This document shows positions 1-6,647 of a stretch of DNA of 7,044 nucleotides, piece after piece; position 1 is the stretch's first letter; every line of letters begins with the position of its first letter. The position numbers and the translations under genes were made by a program. This DNA comes from Methylococcaceae bacterium (GTDB taxonomy: Bacteria > Pseudomonadota > Gammaproteobacteria > Methylococcales > Methylomonadaceae). The notes under the pieces were generated by a model, which was not told where the DNA came from, searched no databases, and was given only the letters and a program-made list of their open reading frames with translations. The stretch spans positions 1 through 7,044 of the forward strand of contig JABFST010000399.1 of the NCBI GenBank assembly GCA_013140465.1, written 5' to 3'.

Positions 1-60
1 GTCTTAGATAGGGTAATGCAGTCTCTGCAAAAAGTGTTTTCGTTTGGTCGTGAACTGTAA
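1..60 (+). CDS. nrtB: Nitrate/nitrite ABC transporter permease, C-terminal end only
   Basis: Frame 1 is open from the first base to a TAA at 58-60 and reads VLDRVMQSLQKVFSFGREL. A V/L-L-D-R/L...L hydrophobic-to-basic tail of this kind is how BindingProteinDependent-type permeases of the nitrate/sulfonate/taurine family usually end, just after the last membrane helix. The stop lies 13 bp before the start of the fused nitrate-type ATPase gene, which is the usual permease-ATPase order of nrtABCD operons. The assignment rests on position and on this short tail, because only 19 residues are visible. The permease would form the inner-membrane channel powered by the next gene product. It could instead belong to a closely related cyanate or taurine-type transporter. 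Confidence 0.7.
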   Translation, partial: VLDRVMQSLQKVFSFGREL

Positions 61-62
61 CC

Positions 63-67
63 AGGAG
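63..67 (+). promoter_or_regulatory. Ribosome binding site that sets the start of the fused ATPase gene
   Basis: AGGAG lies 6 bases before the ATG at 74. In-frame TTG (44) and GTG (50) codons further upstream have no comparable site and lie inside the end of the permease gene, so the ATG at 74 is preferred. Confidence 0.75.
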
Positions 68-73
68 CTTGCC

Positions 74-1813
74 ATGTCTGCCGTCAAAGCCCAAGTTGTA
101 AAAATTAACCCCAAAACCCCAACGATTATGCCGTCTAATGACCCGAATTTGCCGATAGTAGAATTAAAGCATGTGGATAAAAGCTATGGTGATAGCTGCA
201 TCTTAAAAAACATTAACTTAACTGTCAGGGAAGGCGAGTTTATTGCGATTGTCGGCTTTTCTGGTAGCGGCAAAACCACGCTGATTTCCTTGTTGGCGGG
301 CTTGTTGCAAGCCGATAGTGGCGAAGTCTTAAAACAAGGCCATCCGATTACTGCGCCTGGGCCGGATCGCGGCGTGGTGTTCCAAAACTATTCCTTGATG
401 CCGTGGCTGACGGTGTACCAAAACGTTGCCCTCGCTGTCGATGCCATTTTTAGCCATTGGACTGCCGCACAACGTAAAGCCCACACCGAACACTATGTGC
501 GCATGGTCAATTTGGGTGCGGCAATGGATAAAAAGCCCGCTGAATTGTCGGGCGGTATGCGCCAACGCGTCAATGTGGCGCGGGCATTGGCGGCAAACCC
601 CGATATTTTGTTGTTGGACGAACCGCTCAGTGCCTTAGATGCGTTGACGCGCGGCAATTTGCAAGACGAAATTTTGCAAATCTGGGCCCAAGAAAAGAAA
701 ACCGTCATCTTAATCACCAATGATGTCGATGAAGCCATCTATATGGCAGACCGCGTGATACCGCTAAACCCCGGCCCCAACGCCACCTTTAGCCCAAGTT
801 TTCATATCGACATCGACCGCCCGCGTGACCGCACGGCCTTAAACCACAACATCCGTTTCAAACAGCTGCGTGCCGAAATTACCCAGTATTTGCTGGCTAT
901 CGGCGCGGTAAACAATCCGGCCTTAACCACCGATACCCTGAATTTGCCGAAAGTCCGCCCTAATACCAGCAATGATTGGCAGCTCGACAGTTCGGCACTC
1001 AAGCCCAGCAGCGACGATTTGGGTCGTCCGCGCTATTTGGAGTTTTCCCAGCTGAGCAAAGTGTATCCGACACCCGATGGTAACAGCACCGTAAAAGTGG
1101 TGGATGGCTTTGATTTAAAAGTTAAAAAAGGCGAGTTTATCGCCATTATTGGGCATTCGGGCTGTGGCAAATCCACCGTGTTATCAATGACGGCGGGCTT
1201 AAACAGCATTTCCGAAGGCGGCATTGTGTTGGACAACCGCGAAATAGACGGCGCGGGCCCAGATCGTGGTGTGGTGTTTCAAGCCCCCAGTTTGTTTCCG
1301 TGGCTGACAGCGTTTGAAAACGTCAGCCTAGGCGTCGAAAAAGTCTATCCCAACGCCAGCGCTAGCGAACGTAACGACATCGTCGAATATTATTTGACCC
1401 GCGTGGGCTTGGGCGATGCCCTGCATAAAAAAGCTGGGGCGATGTCCAACGGGATGCGCCAACGCGTAGGTATTGCGCGTGCGTTTGCCCTGTCGCCCAA
1501 ATTGCTGTTGTTGGACGAACCTTTCGGCATGTTGGATTCCTTAACCCGTTGGGAATTGCAGGAGGTGTTGATGGAAGTGTGGGAACGCACCCACGTCACC
1601 GCCATCATAGTCACCCACGACGTGGACGAAGCGATACTGTTGGCAGACCGTGTCGTGATGATGACCAACGGCCCCCACGCCCATATCGGCAAAATTGAAA
1701 ACATTGATTTACCTAGGCCACGCACGCGTAAAGCCCTATTGGCGCACCCTGATTATTACCGCTATCGGGAAAGCTTGCTGACATTCTTAGCCGAATGTGA
1801 CCACACCCATTAA
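74..1813 (+). CDS. Fused two-domain ATPase of a nitrate ABC transporter (NrtC/NrtD type)
   Basis: This 579-residue cytoplasmic protein should hydrolyse ATP to drive nitrate/nitrite import. It contains two complete ABC ATPase domains. Domain 1 (about 28-275) has Walker A GFSGSGKTT (61-69), Q-loop Gln104, signature LSGGM (158-162), Walker B ILLLDE (178-183) and an H-loop that reads ITND, with Asn216 where His is expected. Domain 2 (about 320-579) has Walker A GHSGCGKST (360-368), Q-loop Gln403, an altered signature MSNGM (457-461), Walker B LLLLDE (477-482) and a normal H-loop His515 (VTHDVDEA). A linker of about 50 residues joins them. The GPDRGVVFQ..SL.PWLT segment after each Walker A and the DVDEA motif are typical of the nitrate/taurine/sulfonate ATPases. 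Cyanobacterial NrtC carries an NrtA-like C-terminal sensor domain and NrtD is separate; here both ATPases are in one chain and no sensor domain is present. The start at ATG 74 is supported by AGGAG at 63-67. The gene follows the permease by 13 bp, so co-transcription and probable translational coupling are expected. Family is certain; nitrate as the substrate is inferred from the motifs and from nirBD nearby. Confidence 0.9.
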   Translation: MSAVKAQVVKINPKTPTIMPSNDPNLPIVELKHVDKSYGDSCILKNINLTVREGEFIAIVGFSGSGKTTLISLLAGLLQADSGEVLKQGHPITAPGPDRGVVFQNYSLMPWLTVYQNVALAVDAIFSHWTAAQRKAHTEHYVRMVNLGAAMDKKPAELSGGMRQRVNVARALAANPDILLLDEPLSALDALTRGNLQDEILQIWAQEKKTVILITNDVDEAIYMADRVIPLNPGPNATFSPSFHIDIDRPRDRTALNHNIRFKQLRAEITQYLLAIGAVNNPALTTDTLNLPKVRPNTSNDWQLDSSALKPSSDDLGRPRYLEFSQLSKVYPTPDGNSTVKVVDGFDLKVKKGEFIAIIGHSGCGKSTVLSMTAGLNSISEGGIVLDNREIDGAGPDRGVVFQAPSLFPWLTAFENVSLGVEKVYPNASASERNDIVEYYLTRVGLGDALHKKAGAMSNGMRQRVGIARAFALSPKLLLLDEPFGMLDSLTRWELQEVLMEVWERTHVTAIIVTHDVDEAILLADRVVMMTNGPHAHIGKIENIDLPRPRTRKALLAHPDYYRYRESLLTFLAECDHTH

Positions 1814-1844
1814 CCGACTTTCCATTCCATTCTGAGGGGGCCTT

Positions 1845-3101
1845 ATGCCTAAGCAGCACTTTATCCCATTAACGGCGACTTTATTGTCGTTATCCGTTGC
1901 CAGTCTGTCCGCCCAAGCGGGTGTCACGCAACAAGTTGAAGACGCGCTTAATTTTTACCATTACGGTAAAAACGGCGCGGTTAAGGTGGATTTGACCTAC
2001 CGATATGAAAACGTCAACCAAGACTTAGGCAAAACCCAAACCGCCAACGCCAACACCGCGCGTTTGCGTGCCGGGCTGATGTCGCCGACCTTTTTTGGCT
2101 TTCAAGGCTATGCCGAATATGAAGGCAATCTGGCGATGCAAGAAGATTACAACAGCACACGCAATAAAAACGTGGGCTATTCGACCGTCGCAGACCCCGA
2201 AAAAAGCGAACTTAACCAATTGTGGCTGACGTTTAACGGCATTCCCGACACGATTATCAAAGGCGGCAGACAGCGCATCAAACTGGATGACGACCGCTAT
2301 ATCGGCAACGTCGGCTGGCGGCAAATGGAAACTACTTATGATGGCGTGCTGGTGACCCACAACAACCAGCAGTTGTTTGGCCTGACCATCAACGCGGGTT
2401 ATATCGGCAATGTGCAAACCTTTACCGCGACCACGGAAAACATAGAAGCCCCTATCTTAAACGTCAGCTATAAAGTGGGTGATTATGGTACGGCAATAGG
2501 TTATGGCTATTGGCTGGACTACACCGAAAAAGAAAACTACGAAAAATCCAGCCAAACCTACGGTTTACGGTTTAGCAACTACCAAAAACCCGGCGACACC
2601 ATGAAGCTTAGCGACAACTACGGGCTGGTGTACACCGCCGAATGGGCGCGCCAAGATGATTACGGACATGGCAAAACCCAATACAGTGCCGACCGCTATA
2701 ACGTCATGGGCGGCTTTACGGCCTATAACTTTACCTTCCAAGGCGCAATGGAGCAGTTGGACGGCAAAGGTGTCAACAAACATTTCGACACGCCTTTAGG
2801 TACTAACCACGCCTTCCAAGGTTGGGCGGACTTGTTCTTAGTCACGCCTGACAAAGGTATCCGTGATGTGTTTGGCACAGTCGTGACTACCCTGATTCGT
2901 GGCGACCTGATTTTGACAGGCACTTACCACGATTTTACCGATGACACCGGACAACTGCATTACGGCGATGAATGGGACGTACAAGCCTTGATGAAGTTTG
3001 GCAAACATTATTCGCTATTAGCCAAATACGCTTATTACAGCGCGGACAAATTTAATACCGACACCCAAAAAATATGGGTGCAAGGCAATATTAATTTTTA
3101 G
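1845..3101 (+). CDS. Outer-membrane beta-barrel porin, alginate-export (AlgE-like) family
   Basis: This 418-residue protein starts with a typical Sec signal peptide: basic residues Lys3 and His5, a hydrophobic core at about 6-21, and an AQA motif with probable cleavage after Ala25. The mature part alternates polar and aromatic/hydrophobic residues throughout, as beta strands of an outer-membrane barrel do. It ends in Phe (NINF), the usual C-terminal signal for barrel insertion. Residues 141-160 (GRQRIKLDDDRYIGNVGWRQ) followed by TTYDGV match the conserved segment of the alginate-export family, in which a GRQ/G-hook precedes a WRQ..R.FDG strand. At 418 residues it is shorter than Pseudomonas AlgE (about 490). 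A strong ribosome binding site, GAGGGGG, is at 1834-1840. The gene lies 31 bp after the transporter ATPase and before nirB, so a role in letting nitrate or nitrite through the outer membrane is plausible. The family name comes from alginate secretion and there is no alginate gene here. The barrel call is firm; the substrate is inferred from context only. Confidence 0.85.
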   Translation: MPKQHFIPLTATLLSLSVASLSAQAGVTQQVEDALNFYHYGKNGAVKVDLTYRYENVNQDLGKTQTANANTARLRAGLMSPTFFGFQGYAEYEGNLAMQEDYNSTRNKNVGYSTVADPEKSELNQLWLTFNGIPDTIIKGGRQRIKLDDDRYIGNVGWRQMETTYDGVLVTHNNQQLFGLTINAGYIGNVQTFTATTENIEAPILNVSYKVGDYGTAIGYGYWLDYTEKENYEKSSQTYGLRFSNYQKPGDTMKLSDNYGLVYTAEWARQDDYGHGKTQYSADRYNVMGGFTAYNFTFQGAMEQLDGKGVNKHFDTPLGTNHAFQGWADLFLVTPDKGIRDVFGTVVTTLIRGDLILTGTYHDFTDDTGQLHYGDEWDVQALMKFGKHYSLLAKYAYYSADKFNTDTQKIWVQGNINF

Positions 3102-3154
3102 TCGCGGTTATTTAAAGCTGTGCGCCGCAGCGCCGTAAAGCGTGGTAACAATCT

Positions 3155-3191
3155 CCCTCTCCCTTAGGGAGAGGGTCGGGGAGAGGGGGGT
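3155..3191. repeat. C/T-rich palindromic intergenic repeat (CCCTCTCCCT family)
   Basis: CCCTCTCCCT at 3155-3164 and its exact complement AGGGAGAGGG at 3166-3175 form a 10-bp hairpin around one central base. A G-rich tail (TCGGGGAGAGGGGGG) follows at 3176-3190. There is no T run after the stem, so it does not look like an intrinsic terminator. A related CCCTCTCCCT block appears at 7022-7031, which indicates a dispersed element. Repeats of this general form are common between genes in several proteobacteria. The role is unknown; mRNA 3' end protection after the porin gene is possible. Confidence 0.75.
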
Positions 3192-3247
3192 AAACTCAGT
3201 GCGTAACTCCCTCCACTTATCCCCTGTAGATGTAGGCACTAGCGGCA

Positions 3248-3278
3248 GACCTGCGAGGTTTTATAAACCTCGCAGGTC
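3248..3278. repeat. Perfect 14-bp inverted repeat with 3-base loop upstream of nirB
   Basis: GACCTGCGAGGTTT (3248-3261) and its exact reverse complement AAACCTCGCAGGTC (3265-3278) are separated by TAT. The structure sits 73 bp before the nirB start codon. It is followed by GTAATCC and has no T tract, so it is not a classic Rho-independent terminator. It could be a mobile palindromic repeat or a leader hairpin that slows transcription between the porin and nirB. The sequence does not decide between these. Confidence 0.8.
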
Positions 3279-3339
3279 GTAATCCTGCCACTTATCAGAA
3301 GTTGCCTATTTACTGTGTAGCAACCTTTGCACACACCGT

Positions 3340-3344
3340 CGGAG
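3340..3344 (+). promoter_or_regulatory. Ribosome binding site that sets the nirB start
   Basis: CGGAG lies 7 bases before the ATG at 3352. An in-frame TTG at 3346 would be only one base from this site, so ATG 3352 is the better start. Confidence 0.65.
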
Positions 3345-3351
3345 CTTGAAC

Positions 3352-5889
3352 ATGAACACAAAACCCACCCTAGTGGTGATAGGCAATGGCATGGTCGGCC
3401 AGCATTTTTTGGCCAACCTTGTCCTTAGCCCGATGAAAGACGAATACCACATAGTCACTTTTTGCGAAGAACCCAGACCGGCTTATGACCGCGTGCATTT
3501 ATCCGAATTCTTTAGCGGCAAAACTGCCGAAGACTTATCGTTGGTTGAGCCGGGCTTTTTTGAACAACACGGCATCACCCTACATTTGGGTGACAAAGCC
3601 GTCAGTATAGACCGCGCCAGCAAAACCGTGATGTCGGCACGCGGCATTGAGATTGCCTATGACAAACTGGTGTTGGCAACGGGTTCATATCCGTTTGTAC
3701 CGCCTGTGCCGGGCCATGACCGTCCGCAATGTTTGGTGTATCGCACCATTGAAGATTTAGTCGCCATGCAGGCTGCCGCGCAATCGGGCAAAGTTGGGGT
3801 GGTTGTCGGTGGGGGGTTATTAGGCTTGGAAGCCGCCAAAGCCCTGACTGATTTAGGCTTAAAAACCCATGTAGTTGAATTTGCGCCGCGCTTGATGGCG
3901 GTGCAACTCGACGAAGCGGGCGGGGCGTTGTTACGGCGCAAAATTGAAGACTTAGGTGTAACGGTACATACCAACAAAAACACCAGCTTGATTACCGATG
4001 GCGAAAACTGCGTGAATAAAATGTGTTTCGCCGATGGCACCGAGCTGGAAACTGATTTGGTGCTGTTTTCCGCTGGCATCCGCCCTAGGGATGAACTGGC
4101 GCGTTTATGCGGCTTAGACATGGGTGCGCGTGGCGGCATCAGCATCAACAACCAATGCCAAACCTCCGATGCCGACATCTACGCAATAGGCGAATGTGCA
4201 TTATGGAATGGCATGATTTACGGCCTCGTCGCGCCCGGTTATGCGATGGCACGCACCGTCATCGCCCATTTAGCGGGCAAATACGCCAGTTTTATGGGTG
4301 CGGACATGAGCACTAAACTCAAGCTGATGGGCGTGGATGTCGCCAGTATTGGCGATGCCCATGCCAAATCCCAAGGCGCATTGGTGTATAGCTACCAAAA
4401 CGATGACAGCGGCATTTACAAACGCTTGGTGGTTAGCCAAGACAAACAATTTTTATTGGGCGCAGTGCTGGTCGGCGATGCGTCGTCTTACGGGACTTTG
4501 CTGCAATACTGCCTGAACGGCATAGAACTGCCGGAAAACCCAGAAACCCTGATTTTGCCCGCATCAGCCGATGCGCCTGTGGCTTTGGGTGCAGATGCCC
4601 TGCCGGGGTCGGCGCAAATCTGCTCCTGTTTTGATATTTCTAAAGAGGCGATTTGTCAGGCGGTGTCGGCAGGTTGCACAACGGTAGACCAGCTTAAAGC
4701 TGAAACCAAAGCCGCGACCGGCTGTGGCGGTTGTGCCAGTTTAGTCAAATCGGTATTAAATGCCGAACTGACCCAGCAAGGTTATACCGTCAACACCGAT
4801 TTATGCGAGCATTTTGCCTACACCCGCCAAGACTTGTTTAGCCTGGTTAAAGTGGGCGGCATTAAAACCTTCGCCGACTTATTGGCGCAACACGGCAAAG
4901 GCAAAGGCTGTGAAATCTGCAAACCCGCCGTCGCGTCGATATTGGCCTCGTGCTGGAACGATTACATCCTAAAACCCGAACACGCGCATTTACAAGACAC
5001 CAACGACGCGTTTTTGGCCAATATCCAAAAAGACGGCACTTACTCGGTCGTCCCGCGCGTTGCTGGTGGTGAAATCACCCCTGACAAGCTGATCGCCTTA
5101 GGGCAGGTCGCCAAAAAATACCAGCTCTACACCAAAATTACCGGGGGGCAGCGCGTGGATTTGTTTGGCGCACGCTTAGAGCAATTGCCGCCGATCTGGG
5201 CCGAGTTGATTGCTGCGGGTTTTGAAACAGGCCATGCCTACGGCAAATCCTTGCGTACCGTCAAATCTTGCGTCGGTAGCGTGTGGTGCCGATATGGCGT
5301 GGATGACAGCGCAGCTTTAGCCATCGAATTGGAAAATCGCTACAAAGGCTTGCGTTCGCCGCATAAATTAAAGTTCGGCGTATCGGGCTGCACCCGCGAA
5401 TGTGCCGAAGCCCAAAGCAAAGATATAGGCGTAATTGCCACCGAAAACGGTTGGAATTTATATGTGTGCGGCAATGGCGGCATGAGGCCGCGCCACGCCG
5501 ATTTATTCGCCACGGCCTTGGATAAAGCCACCTTAATCCAATATATTGACCGTTTGTTAGGCTTTTATGTGCGTACTGCCGACCGTTTGCAACGCACCTC
5601 AGTCTGGCTAGAAGCCCTAGAGGGCGGCTTAGGCTACCTAAAAGCCGTGGTGATTGACGATAAGTTAGGCATCTGCGGACAACTTGAAGAGCATATCCAG
5701 CAAGTGGTAGACAGTTACCAATGCGAATGGCAAACCACCTTACAGGATGAAGACAAGCTCAAACGCTTCCGCCATTTCGTCAATAGTGACCGTAGCGACG
5801 ACAACGTTGTGTTTGTTGAAGAACGCGGGCAACTGCGCCCCGCCGACGCAAACGAACGTAAACATTATCAAATAGTGGAGACGGTGTGA
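3352..5889 (+). CDS. nirB: NADH-dependent assimilatory nitrite reductase, large subunit
   Basis: This 845-residue cytoplasmic enzyme reduces nitrite to ammonium with six electrons from NAD(P)H. The length is close to E. coli NirB. The N-terminal flavoprotein part has an FAD-binding GNGMVG motif (11-16) and a second Rossmann GGGLLG for NAD(P)H (153-158). A BFD-like [2Fe-2S] domain follows with Cys424-x-Cys426 and Cys458-x2-Cys461. A second BFD-like segment has Cys485, Cys520 and Cys523 (KGKGCEICKP), then a conserved SCW at 533-535. The ferredoxin-like half-domain of sulfite/nitrite reductases spans about 565-635. The siroheme/[4Fe-4S] site is complete: Cys640-x5-Cys646 (SCVGSVWC) and Cys680-x3-Cys684 (SGCTREC), followed by the family segment around CGNGGMRPRHADLF. 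The protein needs siroheme, made elsewhere. It overlaps nirD by one base, so the two subunits are translationally coupled. A 250-bp spacer with two hairpins separates it from the porin, so it may also have its own promoter, although none is convincing. No frameshift or missing key cysteine is seen. Confidence 0.97.
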   Translation: MNTKPTLVVIGNGMVGQHFLANLVLSPMKDEYHIVTFCEEPRPAYDRVHLSEFFSGKTAEDLSLVEPGFFEQHGITLHLGDKAVSIDRASKTVMSARGIEIAYDKLVLATGSYPFVPPVPGHDRPQCLVYRTIEDLVAMQAAAQSGKVGVVVGGGLLGLEAAKALTDLGLKTHVVEFAPRLMAVQLDEAGGALLRRKIEDLGVTVHTNKNTSLITDGENCVNKMCFADGTELETDLVLFSAGIRPRDELARLCGLDMGARGGISINNQCQTSDADIYAIGECALWNGMIYGLVAPGYAMARTVIAHLAGKYASFMGADMSTKLKLMGVDVASIGDAHAKSQGALVYSYQNDDSGIYKRLVVSQDKQFLLGAVLVGDASSYGTLLQYCLNGIELPENPETLILPASADAPVALGADALPGSAQICSCFDISKEAICQAVSAGCTTVDQLKAETKAATGCGGCASLVKSVLNAELTQQGYTVNTDLCEHFAYTRQDLFSLVKVGGIKTFADLLAQHGKGKGCEICKPAVASILASCWNDYILKPEHAHLQDTNDAFLANIQKDGTYSVVPRVAGGEITPDKLIALGQVAKKYQLYTKITGGQRVDLFGARLEQLPPIWAELIAAGFETGHAYGKSLRTVKSCVGSVWCRYGVDDSAALAIELENRYKGLRSPHKLKFGVSGCTRECAEAQSKDIGVIATENGWNLYVCGNGGMRPRHADLFATALDKATLIQYIDRLLGFYVRTADRLQRTSVWLEALEGGLGYLKAVVIDDKLGICGQLEEHIQQVVDSYQCEWQTTLQDEDKLKRFRHFVNSDRSDDNVVFVEERGQLRPADANERKHYQIVETV

Positions 5890-6215
5890 TGACGACCTGG
5901 CAAACCGTATGTGAAGTGACCGATTTACAAGCCGATGCGGGCGTGTGTGCGTTAGTGGATGGCGTGCAAGTCGCCATTTTTTATCTGCCCGCTGAAGCTG
6001 CGGTATTTGCCTTGGGCAATTATGATCCGCTGGCCGATGCCAATGTCTTGGCGCGCGGCATTATTGGCGATATAGGCGGCGAACTGGTGGTGGCATCGCC
6101 GTTATACAAACAGCATTTTAGCTTAAGCACAGGCGCGTGTTTGGAAGCCGACGGCGTTGCAGTCCCCGTTTACCCGGTGCGCATAGCCGGAGCTGGGGTG
6201 CAGGTTTGCGTATAG
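5889..6215 (+). CDS. nirD: Nitrite reductase small subunit
   Basis: This 108-residue protein is the small subunit that assembles with NirB; its length equals that of E. coli NirD. The fold is Rieske-like, but the cluster ligands are absent, as is normal for NirD. Family landmarks are the N-terminal VCEVTDL..GVCALVDG.QVAIF, then NYDP (44-47), ARGIIGD (55-61) and ASPLYKQHF (69-77). At the second Rieske site only His76 remains and Tyr73 replaces Cys. ATG 5889 overlaps the nirB TGA (5887-5889), and GGAG at 5877-5880 lies 8 bases upstream. An in-frame GTG at 5886 would add one residue and is less likely. The stop codon TAG (6213-6215) is immediately followed by the first base of a long repeat unit. 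The C-terminus still looks full length, so the repeat has not truncated the gene. Confidence 0.96.
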   Translation: MTTWQTVCEVTDLQADAGVCALVDGVQVAIFYLPAEAAVFALGNYDPLADANVLARGIIGDIGGELVVASPLYKQHFSLSTGACLEADGVAVPVYPVRIAGAGVQVCV

Positions 6216-6219
6216 ACTG

Positions 6220-6243
6220 GAGTGAAAAACATGTTTTTCACTC
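6220..6243. repeat. Uninterrupted palindrome at the head of repeat copy 1
   Basis: The core GTGAAAAACATGTTTTTCAC (6222-6241) is a perfect 20-base palindrome, and two further base pairs (GA/TC) extend it to 24 bases. With no loop it resembles a dimeric protein-binding site or cruciform more than an RNA terminator. It lies 4 bases after the nirD stop. Confidence 0.85.
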
Positions 6244-6355
6244 AGATGAGAAAACTTACGTTAATCCTTTCACAGTCTCTCCAGTTTGGGAGTGATTATG
6301 ACCAAGCTCCGCTTGGCGTAGTTGATTCGTCAAGCAGAGTTTGGGCACGAGGCAG

Positions 6356-6508
6356 ACTGTAGAGACGCGATTTATCGCGTCTCCAATAGCGACCCACTGC
6401 TGACGGAAACGCGAAAATGACAGAGGCGATAAATCCAGACGCGATAAATCCAGACGCGATAAATCCAGACGCGATAAATCGCGTCTCTACAGTTTTAATT
6501 TTTTTTTT
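6356..6508 (+). terminator. 26-bp inverted repeat followed by T tract, copy 1
   Basis: Bases 6356-6381 (ACTGTAGAGACGCG...CGTC) and 6468-6493 are perfect reverse complements. The right arm runs straight into TTTAA and then ten T (6499-6508). A transcript reading out of nirD could fold into a long stem followed by a U tract, which is terminator-like. The 86-base loop is large for an intrinsic terminator. Each arm also contains its own short palindrome, e.g. GAGACGCGAT/ATCGCGTCTC at 6362-6383, so alternative folds exist. The termination role is an inference; the inverted repeat itself is directly visible. Confidence 0.4.
6428..6472. repeat. 15-bp minisatellite GATAAATCCAGACGC, three copies
   Basis: Three exact 15-bp copies occupy 6428-6442, 6443-6457 and 6458-6472, followed by a partial fourth that changes into GATAAATCGCGTC. 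The second large unit has a single copy at the same place. The array therefore changed in length after, or during, the duplication, as expected for replication slippage. Confidence 0.92.
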
Positions 6509-6599
6509 CGTTCCCAAACTCCTGAGACTGTGAAAGTAGTTCAAATACTCACAAAAAGGTGTTTATTGTTTTCGTAAGACTTTGATTTAATTAGATACT

Positions 6600-6625
6600 G
6601 GAGTGAAAAACATGTTTTTCACTCC
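6600..6625. repeat. Uninterrupted palindrome at the head of repeat copy 2
   Basis: The same 20-base core as in copy 1 is at 6603-6622. Three more pairs (GGA/TCC) make a perfect 26-base palindrome without a loop. Confidence 0.85.
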
Positions 6626-6647
6626 GATGAGCAAACTTACGTTAATC

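Larger units (their letters stand above)
6267..6536. mobile_element. MITE-like segment with ~25-bp inverted ends, copy 1
   Basis: The left end (6267-6291: CTTTCACAGTCTC, three bases, AGTTTGGGA) and the right end (6512-6536) are reverse complements at 22 of 25 positions. The 270-bp segment between and including them has no transposase and no supported gene, as in a miniature inverted-repeat element. I see no clear target-site duplication in the flanks (TTAATC on the left, TAGTTC on the right), so mobility is inferred. The right end can also pair with an inner site: 6337-6350 and 6508-6521 match at 13 of 14 positions. Confidence 0.5.
6216..6596. repeat. Long tandem repeat unit, copy 1 (381 bp)
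   Basis: This is the first of two near-identical units (second at 6597-6945). By eye the copies differ by about 9 substitutions, two single-base indels (one in a T run) and a 30-bp indel made of two minisatellite copies, so they are roughly 97% identical outside the gap. The unit begins with ACTGGAGTG directly after the nirD stop and ends in GATTTAATTAGAT. In order it contains an uninterrupted palindrome, a segment with long inverted ends, a small CCAAGC/GCTTGG hairpin (6302-6316), a 26-bp inverted repeat with a T tract, and an A/T-rich tail. No coding sequence is supported on either strand. The high similarity suggests recent duplication or gene-conversion-like maintenance. Confidence 0.9.

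Noticed and set aside
44..73. Upstream TTG/GTG starts for the fused ATPase
   Set aside because: They overlap the permease end and lack a ribosome binding site; AGGAG fits ATG 74.
3301..3324. GTTGC...GCAAC inverted repeat before nirB as a nitrate-responsive leader hairpin
   Set aside because: Only five pairs with a 14-base loop, no paired hexaloop hairpins and no terminator, so it does not resemble a NasR/NasT-type leader.
3309..3331. Possible sigma-54 promoter around TGTAGCAACCTTTGCA
   Set aside because: The -12-like TTGCA is present but the essential GG of the -24 element is missing.
3657..4178. Long minus-strand open frame within nirB
   Set aside because: It is antisense to a strongly conserved coding region, has no recognisable domain, and reflects codon bias of nirB.
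5889..6215. NirD as a true Rieske ferredoxin
   Set aside because: The cysteine ligands are absent; the NirD-specific motifs and the nirB overlap settle the identity.
6428..6480. CRISPR array
   Set aside because: The 15-bp units are directly adjacent with no unique spacers and no cas genes; it is a minisatellite.
6296..6544. Minus-strand open frame of 82 codons with a repeated ASGFI motif
   Set aside because: The repetition is just the 15-bp minisatellite translated. It lies wholly within the non-coding repeat, and the frame is not kept in copy 2, where single-base indels occur.
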